Assembly: GCA_014871385.1 (NCBI GenBank)
Contig: CM026421.1
Coordinates: 22,930,865 to 22,994,864 of the forward strand
Source of the DNA: Ceratodon purpureus
Lineage: Eukaryota; Streptophyta; Bryopsida; Pseudoditrichales; Ditrichaceae
DNA: 64,000 nt
Direction of reading: 5' to 3'
Shown one piece after another: positions 24,570-36,000 of this stretch (the first letter of the stretch is position 1; the number at the start of each line of letters is the position of its first letter). The notes beneath the pieces are model-generated. The model had not been told where the DNA came from, ran no database searches, and was given only the letters and a program-made list of their open reading frames with translations. Made by a program: the position numbers and the translations under genes.

Positions 24570-25391
24570 ATGAAGCACTTCAAATCAGCAGGGTGCACTC
24601 TTGCAGTGCTCGTGGTGGTGATGCTGGCGCGTGAGGCGGCAGGAGTGACGATTGTGCTGGGAGGCCTAGATGGATGGACCAACAGCGCCAACGTCGACTA
24701 TAACCAGTGGTTGTCCACTTACAAAATGAAGATTGGTGACACTCTACGTAAGTTGCCTCACTGTCGATCAACATTGCCTTCTGCTTCAATCCATTCGATG
24801 CTAATGATCTAGAGATTATTAGTGAACATGTTGCAGCTAATCAGAAGGTTAACTCGCTTTCTATGATCTCCTGCTTGCAGAGTTCGACAACAATGATTCC
24901 ACTGATCACACTGCCGTTGTCGTGGACAAGGAAGCATACGATACTTGTGGAAAATCAGGACAGATGGATGGCCCTTTCACCATTTCACCAGGAATCGGCT
25001 ACAAGGTAAATAAATACTGCACACTTGTCACCGATCTGCTTGTTGAGTACGATTGACGTCTTAGTGCAATAACAAGTGAATGCAAAAATGTTTGACAGTA
25101 TTGTAAATTGAGTTCTCACATGAAGTGTTTCTGTGATATTGACCTGAACTGCAGCTGACCTGGTTTCAATCTGGTGACGCCTATGTTATCTGTGACATTC
25201 CCGGGCATTGCATTCAAGGGCAGAAGGTGTACATTCAAGTGCTCAACTCTGATGGCACCGTGAACACCACCGCCAACCAAGCTCCGGGTAAGAGCGCCGC
25301 CCCACAAATGCCTGGATTTAGCTGGACTTCCCAGCTGATAACAATCGTGGTTTCTACGTTCTCCTTGATGGTTGCGGCTACTACCCTGTAA
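24570..25391 (+). CDS. Phytocyanin (blue copper protein), GPI-type
   Basis: Three exons: 24570-24747, 24881-25005 and 25155-25391. All introns are GT-AG and the joined frame gives 179 aa. Residues 1-25 form a signal peptide ending at REAAG. The plastocyanin-like domain spans about 26-131. Copper ligands can be read as H69 (DHTAVVV), C114 and H119 (YVICDIPGHC), with Gln124 in the axial place (GQK) as in stellacyanin-type members instead of Met. C82 and C120 are placed for the usual disulfide. A short linker and a hydrophobic tail (about 160-179) fit a GPI anchor at the outer plasma membrane. Phytocyanins are small extracellular copper proteins thought to work in redox or cell-surface signalling; the precise role here is unknown. 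The gene appears intact. Confidence 0.88.
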
Positions 25392-26999
25392 AGACTACGC
25401 GTGAAGCTTGATGGTATCGGTTTCTGTATCATCTGACTATTTTGATCTGTCATTATTCCGGTAGCAGCAAGGGTGGGTATTTTCTGAGACCTTGCAAGTT
25501 ACAACTGCGTAGTTGACAGAGTATTTAGTCAGTGTAGGTGCTTAATGAGTTGTAGAGATGCTCGATCTCGTTTCTCCAGGGCGCTGGAACGGTACTAGTC
25601 CAGTGTATTTCGAGTGAAAATCCGACCTGGAGAAAGCCAGTATTTGCTGTAGTGCTATTCCTTTTTGACACAAATATGATGATTTCAGTGTCTCCTCACA
25701 TATGTGAATTAGTCTAAAGATAGACATCATTTATTTTATCTGTTCAACAACTACTGCCATCAACGAACTGGTGGTAATGTTTCACTCTGCTATCTGCAGT
25801 TCCTACCCATTTGGAAATTGGAAGTTTTATAATATTAATGCATTCTTTTTAAAGTAGTTTCACGTGGGGGGTTTGCCACGTTTGCAGTGGGTTTATGCTG
25901 CAGTATGATGTATGGGAAGCCATGATCTTTGATCACATTCATTTCTGGTTTTCTAGCTTTGTGGTAAGCACTGCTGAAGATTTTCCTACACTAGCTTCGG
26001 TACACTCAATTTCCTCTGTGTTAGTGGTTAAATCGGGGTTTGCATAATGTCTTCCAGAGAGCATAATGTCTACCATCTATAGGCCTGCTTAGAAAGTTGA
26101 TTTCGCAGTCTATGAATTTTTGGACTTTATTCTGTTCCTCATGCTCAAGGTTCACCAGTTCCAATCTTAACCCGATTTCTTCATCTCCGTTGAGATTAAA
26201 TAAGAGTAAGTTTTGAGCAATGCGCTGATGGATTAGCTTTTGTAGATCCTTGCATACGAGGGCACTAAGCTTTGGCTGCAGACGTTTCAATACTGTTAGG
26301 TTTAAGGAAAGAAGAGCTCCAACCTCTTTAGGGCCGGAGTGAACAGAACTTATCTAATTAATTGCTTTCGTAAGGGGTCATTTCGTTGAGGTAATGGCTG
26401 ATTGTTCTAAGTCTACACTTATGCAGTATAACGGGGCATTACGTGCCGGCTATTGTTGTTTGTGTGGAAGCTCAAGAGCGCCGGTTGTACTGATGACAAT
26501 AAGGTGTAATTTCCATCCCAGTCTTCTTCTATTAGTTATAAGGAGAAGATATCTGATACTATTTGTGGCTATTCTTTCTGGGGAGAAACAATCATTACAA
26601 TACTCTTAGGGTTACCCATTATGCAAACATAATACTGTTCTCGGTTGCTGAAACTTCCAAATTCCAGTCACATAGAAACTAGTTCGAAGGACTTCCAAAA
26701 TTTCCTTGTGAATAATCAGAGTCTGTTCAACAGTAACTCGTAAAATCTGGACAGATGAGTCGATAAATGTTCAAACTTCTCACACATGTATCGCTGATAG
26801 GTCGAGTGCTCCACTTATTCAACTGGGAAAGACCATATGGAAACTTGTGCAAGCAGTTCCAATAGGATTTTGAAGATGTTGAGTTGAATGTGAACTTAGC
26901 AGTTTGTGCTCCCATCCCTTACGATTAATTTTATCCCACGTTGTTATCATTCTCGTCCCTGTAGACGACATGGGTGTGTGCCGAAGTATTTATCCCTAC
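25392..26999. other. Intergenic region after phytocyanin
   Basis: Contains the phytocyanin 3' flank and then sequence with only short open frames, none recognised. Confidence 0.5.
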
Positions 27000-27300
27000 C
27001 TTAGATCTCTTTTCTCCGAACTTATAGTTATTTGCTCTATTTAAAATGGTATCAGAGACTCTGATGGGCTGCGAGTTTTCTTAGATTCAGTTGTTGGTTG
27101 CTATGACCAATATGTCCAAGTAGGACTCAGAAGTCACAAGTAGGAACAGTCGTCAAGGAAGGAGTAAGACTCATTGCTCAAGCTCCACTACTAGAACAAG
27201 CACAACACGGACACGGCTGTAGTCCAATGTACGCCCCAGACTTCCATTCTCCTTCTGTTGTGTAGGCATTCTTTAGTTGTTTCTTGGAAATGGATACTTA
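27000..27300 (+). mobile_element. Possible LTR-retrotransposon relic (primer-binding site)
   Basis: TGGTATCAGAG at 27047-27057 is the usual primer-binding site complementary to the initiator-Met tRNA in plant Copia-type elements. It follows sequence that could be an LTR end and is followed by a short ATG frame that soon stops. No protease, integrase or reverse transcriptase follows, so this would be a fragment. Confidence 0.35.
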
Positions 27301-28286
27301 TTGCTAAGGGTCAAATTGATTTATGCATATTCTGCATATGAAGGATAAAAGCATCGGTACTTTTAATTCTTCAGAGCCAAGATCCACCTCCAGGATCGTA
27401 AAAAGCTTACAAAAAATCTTAAACAGTGGAATGTTTTCAATATTTTTGGAGCTATCTTAAATGAAAATTGAAACACAAAATAAAGTAATTTGAAAACATC
27501 ATGGAGATTGGTACAAGTTTCATTTAGCATAATCCAATATGACAATGTCTTTTGTAGCTAATTGATGTAGTCAAATTAGTATTGACAAAAATCTTGTCAA
27601 TTTGTCAAAGAGTTTGATAATCCTTTCTTTATCAAAATATAAACCATATATTTATATTTCAATATTTTTAGAATAACTCTACTGTACACTGTGGGTTTAG
27701 AAATACATGCTGAGTTTGATTATTTTAGGACTATCAAGGTTAGAATAGGTGTAATAGTGTCTTAAATTTGTATAGGTTGGTTATTATAGAACCATTAGGA
27801 TGTATTTTATTCAAGGATAGTAAGCAACCGGTCTGTCATTTTTCAAACTAAATTATAGTGGAGGAATGATGTTCTTCAATTTTCTCATATCATCCTCCAA
27901 TTCCTCCTATTTTTTTTATACAAGCAAATTTTTACTCTTTTTAAATATGTAACATTTTCTCTACATTATAGAATATACAATAAAAGTGTTACTTTGATAA
28001 AGAACTAGAAAATATAGAAATAACAAACTTTAGACATTCAAACCTTTTAAAGTAATATATTTTTTCTAAATATTCTATAAATAGTTGAATTGCCTTAGAG
28101 CTCATCTTAGTAAATGATGAATGCATTATGAATTAGATAAAGACAAAGTATACTAGACCAAATTATATGAGAAGAAAGTATAATTGAAATTTGGTAAGAG
28201 TATAATGAGAGTTTTGTTTGAACAAAATGTAGACTGATTTTTAAGAGAAGGCACCCAATGGAAATCAGTCTTTCTCTTAAAATGAA

Positions 28287-28467
28287 GGGGAACAATTTGA
28301 ATTGCTTGTCTGAAAGGGGAACAATTTGAATTGCTTGTCTGAAAGGGAACAATTTGAATTGCTTGTCTGAAGGGGAACAATTTGAATTGCTTGTCTAAAG
28401 GGGAACAATTTGAATTGCTTGTCTGAAGGGGAACAATCTGAAGGGGAACAATTTGAATTGCTTGTCT
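28287..28467. repeat. 29-bp minisatellite
   Basis: About six copies of a 28-29 bp unit beginning GGGGAACAATTTGAATTGC and ending GTCTGAAA. One unit near 28429-28444 is cut down to ~15 bp, and there are one-base differences (CTAAA, CTCGAA). No coding role is seen. Confidence 0.9.
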
Positions 28468-28979
28468 CGAAGCTAAATGAATATGAACCGCGGTCAGATT
28501 AAGACCTTAATATGTTCAGTATAGTGAAGAATATTGACATGTAAAATCTTGGTAGCTACATCAACAACATCCATTTTGTAGACCTTTGCCGGGATGCATT
28601 AGAAGATTTTAAGATGGTTGTGGTAGATTTCTTCAAGTTGTTGTGGATAGTGGACATCTAAGGAAAGATAGTGTAGAAAAACAATTAATTTAAATGTTGT
28701 GTCAACTCAAAAACATGAAGAGAAAATGGTAGGCTTAGGGGTGGGAAACCAATCATGGTTGTCAGATTCCAGAAATGGAGTAGAATTGTCATCCTCATAG
28801 AAGTTTGTCACTAGCTATGTATGACAATATGCCTGATTGTTAGAGGTTGGTCAAAAAAATCTTGCACTGTAAGGACGCTGTAGGTACAATACCTTGTAAG
28901 CACTTTGAGCACATTATGCAATGTTTGCATCTACTATAGTTGACAAGTCTACATAGTACGTCCTGGACAAGTCCTGCCT

Positions 28980-29540
28980 TCTTTAAAATCCAATTGGCAA
29001 GACAAGGTGGTTACTTGAGGATCTCATTACATCTTTCAAAGCCAACATGAATCCTATTCCTTACTTGTGTGTCGATGAGTTCATGATTTCCTGCAATCAA
29101 AAGGTATTGTTCGTTCAAATAAGATTTTTTGGCCAAGCCAATTTCTCATGGTATCAAAGTCTATGTCATGTGCTATGCAGTGACTCGCTACAATTTTAAC
29201 TCAAAGGTTTATGTAGGTTTTAGTGCAAACTTGGCCACAATGCACTTTAAAAAAACTATATTTACTCACAACAGATACATTGAGGGTAGGAGCAGAGATG
29301 TGGATGATAGAGTCCGATGTGAAGATCCGGCTAATTTTCTTTCAAGATTAATATGTCAAATGAAGGCTTTGTCAATCATTGCCTCGCCCAAGTAAAATTG
29401 TAAGTATCTACAAATGATTGTGCCGTACAACGTGCTACATGGATACTCTAAGAAAAGACTCGCCTAGGTGTTCAAGCTTTAGTTATTAATCATTTGTCTG
29501 TAGGTCTAAATCATCAGTAATTACCATGGCCCATGATTTA
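28980..29540 (+). pseudogene. Eroded piggyBac-family transposase fragment
   Basis: Pieces in shifting plus-strand frames match the core of a DDE_Tnp_1_7 (piggyBac) transposase in the right order. They are PIPYLCVDEFMIS (first catalytic Asp), AKPISHGIKVYVMCYAV (equivalent of KP.KWGIK.W), YNFNSKVYVG, and later LGVQALVINHLSVGLNH just before where the second Asp should be. At least two frameshifts and several stops break it. It differs in sequence from the element at 33081-38585, so it is an older, separate insertion. No terminal repeats were found. Confidence 0.65.
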
Positions 29541-30503
29541 CCACCATGTGCATTTTTTTAATTTTTTTTTCAAAGATCTATATGTCCAATGAAGGTGAAA
29601 TTTTGAAGGCATACACCTAATTCACCTAGGAACAAGTATTTGAAGAGCCTCCATCCATATCTACTGAAAAAAATGGTTTTTTGGGCCCCCAAAACACTAC
29701 AATCCCTATCTATATCGAAGGATTTTTTTTTTCAACTTCAAACATTATGATCTCACAAAAGGTGTAGATTTTGTATCTAAAATTTGGTATACATATACAT
29801 GTACAGGTTAGGTACTAAATCCTTTTGTTACACTCTTCAAAATTTGTCACAAATTTAATTTTTTTACCTTGCAATGAAACATGGTAGTTTTAAGGGGAAT
29901 TGCAGAATTTGATTCACCCCACTTGCTTTGTTTGCTGAGAAACACATTGTCATAAGATGTAGGCAGTAGGCACCATTGGCAGGCACTGCGTTGGCTTTCT
30001 AGAGTCCTTCAATGTTGGAGACAATGAAGTTAATCGGACATTGCATACTAAAATGCATGTGTATGGTTCATGGCACCCATCCGTTGAGCTAACTGCAAAG
30101 GAGTGGTTTTCTCTCCACAGCTGTTGATCCCTACAAGTATGGCTATGCATTGAAGCAAAATTGTGGTCCAAAATTACTAGACTTGCCTTGCATTTTGATG
30201 CAACTTCTTTATGACTTGTACATGTGGGGGCATAGACATGCAAGATGCTTTATGTGCATCCTACATCATTTAGATTCCGACCAAGTGTTGGTAGCATCAT
30301 GTATATTTCTTAGACAAGGAATCTGCTCTGAGAAACTCATACATCTTGCACAAGGAGATGTGTGCTCGGAATTGAGTGCAACCAATTCTTTAAAAGTAAT
30401 TCCAACTTTGCACCACATATGGTTTATGACATCAACACCTCTCCGGAGCTAAGCCAGTTCTAGGACATTACTAAAATGGGGTTTTGGCAGCTGAAAGGGA
30501 CTC
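29541..30503. other. No gene recognised
   Basis: AT-rich with short frames only. A small TTTTGGG-CC-CCCAAAA palindrome lies near 29675-29695. Confidence 0.5.
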
Positions 30504-30506
30504 TAA

Positions 30507-31463
30507 GGGGGTCTGTACACTCGTGATTAAGGGCCGGGACAAATAATTCTCTTAGTCACGGCCCTTGGTCAAGAGCCATGACCAAGAGCCAATTTTCTCA
30601 TCCCTTGGTCACTTCCAATAGTGTAAAGTGAACTTGGATCGGAAAGAAAGGGCTGATTTTTTTAATGTATTTCTAAAAAAAGGCAGATTTGATAATTTAC
30701 TTTTCCTTTCACTCTTTGTTCTTCTTTTTTCACCTCCTAGTAGAATTTCAACAACAAAGGTTGCAATGGGAGAAAGGAGGAAAACTTTATAATCAAGGGA
30801 AATCCAAAACTTGTTTAAAAAGCCTAGTCACCTTCAATAGTGAAAAGTGAAAAAAGACCAAACAAATGACCATATACATTATTATTTGAATGTATTTTCA
30901 TAAGAGGATTAACAAAAAATAAAAAATTTAAGAAATAAAAAAATTAAGAAATGATAAAATTTACTTACTACAATAAAATACCAAAAAAAATGTCTGGTTT
31001 ATTTTTACAATAAAATCACAATTTTTGAGACAAAAATTAATTTTAAAAATGAAACGACATTTTTAGCAATTAAACTGCATTTCCAGAGGTAAAACCGCAT
31101 TTCTAGCAATAAACATGTATTCAAGTAGTAAAACTGCAGTCACAACAGTAAAACTGCAGCTACAGCAATAGAATAGCATTGAAGATTGACAAAATTGAAC
31201 CAATGAGCTACTTTTGTATGACATGGTCACCTTGAAAATCCGGCGAGAGAACCTTTTGAGGTTGTCTCGCCGGATTTTAAGGGTGACCATGAAACCTTAT
31301 CCATTTTAGGACATGTACGATTCCATGTCATTTTTTCATCCATTGTAAACCTTGATGATTCTTAACAGTGTAAAGTGAACTTAGACTGGCTCCCACTTTT
31401 CCTCCAATCACAATGCAAGAAAAGTTCTGGTCATGGCCCTTGGTCATGAGTGTAAAGGCCCCC
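30507..31463. mobile_element. Harbinger-like MITE (957 bp)
   Basis: Ends are imperfect inverted repeats of about 35-40 bp (GGGGGTCTGTACACTC on the left; the right end, read inward, is GGGGGCCTTTACACTC). Both are flanked by TAA (30504-30506 and 31464-31466), the 3-bp target duplication type of PIF/Harbinger elements. The interior has no transposase. It holds degenerate repeats of AGTAAAACTGCAG near 31080-31160 and a strong hairpin at 31222-31291. Confidence 0.6.
31222..31291. repeat. 27-bp-arm hairpin
   Basis: Arms at 31222-31248 and 31265-31291 are nearly perfect inverted copies (core AAAATCCGGCGAGA is exact) around a 16-nt loop. It lies inside the MITE. Confidence 0.85.
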
Positions 31464-31466
31464 TAA

Positions 31467-33040
31467 GAACATGGAACCAGCCATTCACAACTATACATTC
31501 TTGTTTCTCTCTAAAAGTCAAATGGTCTATTGCAATGTTGGCCACGCAAGTTAGTCTACATGTCTTGCAGAGAGACCAGAAGTGGAGAGGGGAAGGAATA
31601 CACGACCTTGTAACCAACCCTAGTAGAAATCGCCCATTCCAAATTTGAGCGACACCTACTTGTTATATCTGGTTAGCGAGTATTTTCTTCAACATTTTAA
31701 TCTAGAAATGATTACTTCAATTGTTCCAATTTTGAATATTTGGCATAATCGAGGTCAAATTGTATCTACAAGTTGTATGTGTGCAGCTTAGAGCAAAGAC
31801 CTCACATCATATTAAGCAATTGTATATAACTTCCACGGTAAAAGGTTGTACGACCTTATTTATGCCTCAACAATATATCCATGTATAGATGAAAACAATA
31901 TTGCTTTTATTTATCAATGCTTGGAAAGATGCACTTATATTGAAATCAACAATTTTTAAAAGAGTATGTGATTGACATACTTTTCCTCTAATCTTTGTTC
32001 TACCATGGCGAATCTTCGTGACAATTCCCAAGAACTTTTGTTGGTGACTTGAGATCAAAATTTAGTATATGCGGTTGGATTTTACATACCAACTTTCCTT
32101 CGCTTCAAATTTGCAACATTTCTTATCTCTGCTCAAACAAGATGTATGGAATGTAAATCTTGTTTATAATTAAAGCATCTTTCTCTTCTCTCATGATGGA
32201 CTGGAAACCATTACATTTTATATATCTACTCAAACAAGTACACCTATTTTTGATCACTTGTATGACATTAACACTTCATCCAACCAACAATGAATTCATA
32301 ACTTGGCAAATATTACACACAACAAACAATCATTTATCAAATGCTACTAAGATACAAGCATTTATCATTTCTATATTATTTATTAACCTGTGTTACTTGT
32401 TATGGAGTACTAGTCACTAGTTATTGGCTACACCAATTTTTCATTTAAAAAAAAAAGTAGTTTCTATACCACTAACATGTGTTCCATACACATAGGCTTA
32501 ATGGTGGACCAAGTAATGTTTTATTCATCCAAATCTCCTTTCCAAGACTGAAGTTTCTCTTCTTCTGGTCACAGTACGTTATAGTACACCACACTATTTG
32601 CACAGATCTCCACTAAACCTTGTGAGTCTTTCAGTAACTTAACCGTAATTGAATTAGTGTGCATGGAGAAGTACCGTGGACAAAATACAAATATAAAAAA
32701 CAAAACCTTCTGGCTTGCACTGATTGATGGCAGGCACTGGCAGCTCTTGCTTCAACGCACATTCTCTTGCAGTGGCCTCTTATCATTATGAGGGCCACCT
32801 TCCCTTCTGGGCCAATTCCAACTAAGGCCATCCGACCCATAGTGACCTCAACACTCAAGTTCCTTGACAAAAAAAACACTGGTCGGTCGAAACGTCCCAT
32901 TCATGAAAACATTATTCTCTTCACTGCAAAGGAATTCACTTTGAATTTTTCAAAAGAGAACAAAAACATTGCAAAGTGAGAACAAAAATATCACACAAAA
33001 CCATTGCAAACCTTGTACCTTTCTACTATGGTACATCCAG
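31467..33040. other. No gene recognised
   Basis: AT-rich intergenic sequence with short frames; none resembles a known protein. Confidence 0.5.
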
Positions 33041-33080
33041 ACTCCGGAGCAGTGATCCCAGAACCATTTTATGACATTAA

Positions 33081-36000
33081 CCCCTAAATGCCCACAACAT
33101 TTGGAGCCTCAAAACTGCGATTTTCCACCCCTTGTCAGAATGTGAGCATTTCTGAAAATTTGAATATATCTTTGGAAGATGTGACCGTAAGATCTTAGTA
33201 CTAACCTGACCGGTGACTATTTTACCAATTTTTGGCCGTTGATTTGTCTTCATCAAAAAGATTATAATGTTTGAATTTTGCTAAATTTTTTTTTTCGGCC
33301 CTGCCCATAGACAAATGTGGCCATTTTTTGTCGAGATGCAAAGAATTTCAAGTTTTTGGAGGTGTACAAGTCCAATTTCTTTGAAAGCATGAGGTAGGTG
33401 ATACATGTACAAATTTTGAATATGTCATCATATGTGTATCATTTTGAAAAAAATGCATTTTCGGGAGGGGGTCAAGCAACACACACATGAACTATGTGTT
33501 TTTTGAGCACTTAGATGACACACTTATAATGAAAAAAAATTCAATCCCAACGGTGAGAGTTAACCTTTTGTGTTTTTGTCGAAGTTAGGGAAAAAAAAAA
33601 TGGAAAAAAAATTAAATTGAAAAAGATATGTTTGTTTGAAGTAACATGTTTGAAAATGTAAGGGATCAGAGCTTGGGCAGCTCCAGAACCCGGGTACAGG
33701 CTGGGTGAAGCAGAACCCCACCCTGGTTTTTCAGGCGCCCAAGTCAGCCCCGTCCCCTTCAAATTCAAAACAACATTGGGGTAGGAGCCCATCCCCACCC
33801 CGTCGAGGCGCCACCCTCCGCGGTGTGCCGTTGGTCGGGCACACCGCTGGCAGAGGCCGGCCTGTGAGTCAGCCTTCCCAAGGCCCCTCCCCGGTCCCGC
33901 GCAGCCCAGTACCCGCGCCCCGTCTCCAACCTCGCGGCCCCCTTGCCCGCGGGGCCCATTACACGCCCCTCCCCGACCTTGCTGCCCCTTTGCCCGCCGG
34001 GCCCTTGGCCGTGCGCCCCCCTTGACCGCCCGCCCGCTTGCCTTCTCTTCGCCTCTCTGGGCTCTCCGAATGCGCCCTCTCAGTTTTCATGACTGTCCCA
34101 ACTGGAACAGAGCATTTCAGTGTGAGGAATTGAACGTTTTTAAAAATAAAAATAAAAAAACAAATTAATCGTGCATAGAAGAAGGAAAATGCTTATAAGG
34201 AAGGGAAGTTCTAAAAAACAAACAAACATAACCTATAAGAAAATAAGAAAAACGAAAAAGAACAATGAAGTTAGGAAAAAATAAATTCAAATAGAAATGA
34301 CAGGTAAAGCAAAATTATGTGATAATTATGGTGATGATCTCAAATAATATGGCAAAAGGAATTTATATTTGTCTAATATAATTTGAACCCACCTTCAACC
34401 GCGAGTATGATAATTCTCGAAGCATCCTTTGTTGAGGCACATATATTTGCTCTCACATCGTTCGCAATAATAGTAACACCTCTTAGAGGTGCACACAACA
34501 CAAAGTCTTCGCAAATTGGTCCACTTTGGAACGTGGATTTGTTGAACATGCAGGGGCTCATCATCTCTCCTACGGGGCCAATTGCATGTGAGAGCTTCAC
34601 AGAAATTGGTCCTGAACTGGAGGTGTGTCATTCTTGCCCTTCGAATCCTCCCTTGTCCTAGAATAGCCATATAGTAAATATACATATTCACAATGGTTTG
34701 GTCAAGAAGAAAGAAAAAAGGCCTATGCCACCACTTGTGAGAACGAGTTTGGCATGTATATGAAGCTCTCAATTGATCCGCCACATCAACCCCGCGCATA
34801 AAAGTTGTATACTCAAGATGAATTGGACTTGATGGCACATTCTCCCTCATTGCACCATTGCGGCGTGGAACCGTTGGAATTGGCATACAAGGAAACTCTA
34901 TGGGTAAAGCATGAGTGGATAAAAGAACTACTGCCTTTTTGTCTTTCCAAATGACACTTGCAATTCCACGGGATTCATGCATCCGCCATGCCAATGTACC
35001 CTATGGCAATTTGTTGAATTCCTTCACATTCTTGAAATCAAGAGGCAAACCCACCCGATTGACTCGTACCGTTCCAGTAGCATAAGTCCCTAGGTTTGCT
35101 AATTCTTCAAAAAGGCCAATACTTGTGAAATAGTTGTCCATCACAACACAATGTCCCTTGCCATGGTTCCCCTCTAATAGTTTCATGACAACATCATGTG
35201 CAAGTCTAGATTCACCACGAGGCACACGATTGGGTTCTACAACTCCATCGACATTCCTATTTGCATCGCAATTTTTTCCACAATAAATGTCAAAGTTATA
35301 TACAAACTTTGACACGGAATCCGCTAAACACCAGACCTTGATTCCCCACTTTTGCGGTTTTTTTGGCATGTACTGACGGGCCGGACAATAGCTACCTTTG
35401 TATCGAATCATCATTTCATCTATAGTTATAAATGGACCCAATTGCCATGCACTCATGAAATTCAACCTCACAATGTCCATCACGGGTCTCACTTGCCGCA
35501 TTTTATCATAACCTGGCATTTGCGGATCATCAACATATGAGGCTGGGTTTGTGAGATGTAGACACTTTGTCAGCACCTCCAATCTTCTTCGCGACATAAG
35601 ATTGCAAATTAGAGGGCAATTGAAAAATGACGGCTTCTTCATCCAATAACTCCTTATATTAGGTTGTTTTTTCATACCCATATACAAAATCACTGCCAAA
35701 AATGCCTTCAACCCAGGCACCGTTAGTGGCTCCCAATTATCCCCTCCACGAGAAATCCCATGGATATTCACCTCTGTTGCATAACGATTTGTCTCTCCCA
35801 CAATACTCCTTAGCATAGCCAATGGCCAAAACATATGAAACAATGTCATAAAAGAAGGCATTCTTCTCCAAATTTTTTTGGAGCCCCCTCGCATAGAACA
35901 TTGAATGCGATGTGGCTCATAAGTGTGATGTGAAGTACCCCATGTAGAATTTCGATAACGATATTTTACACTAGAGGGATCAAGACCTTCACCATCATTT

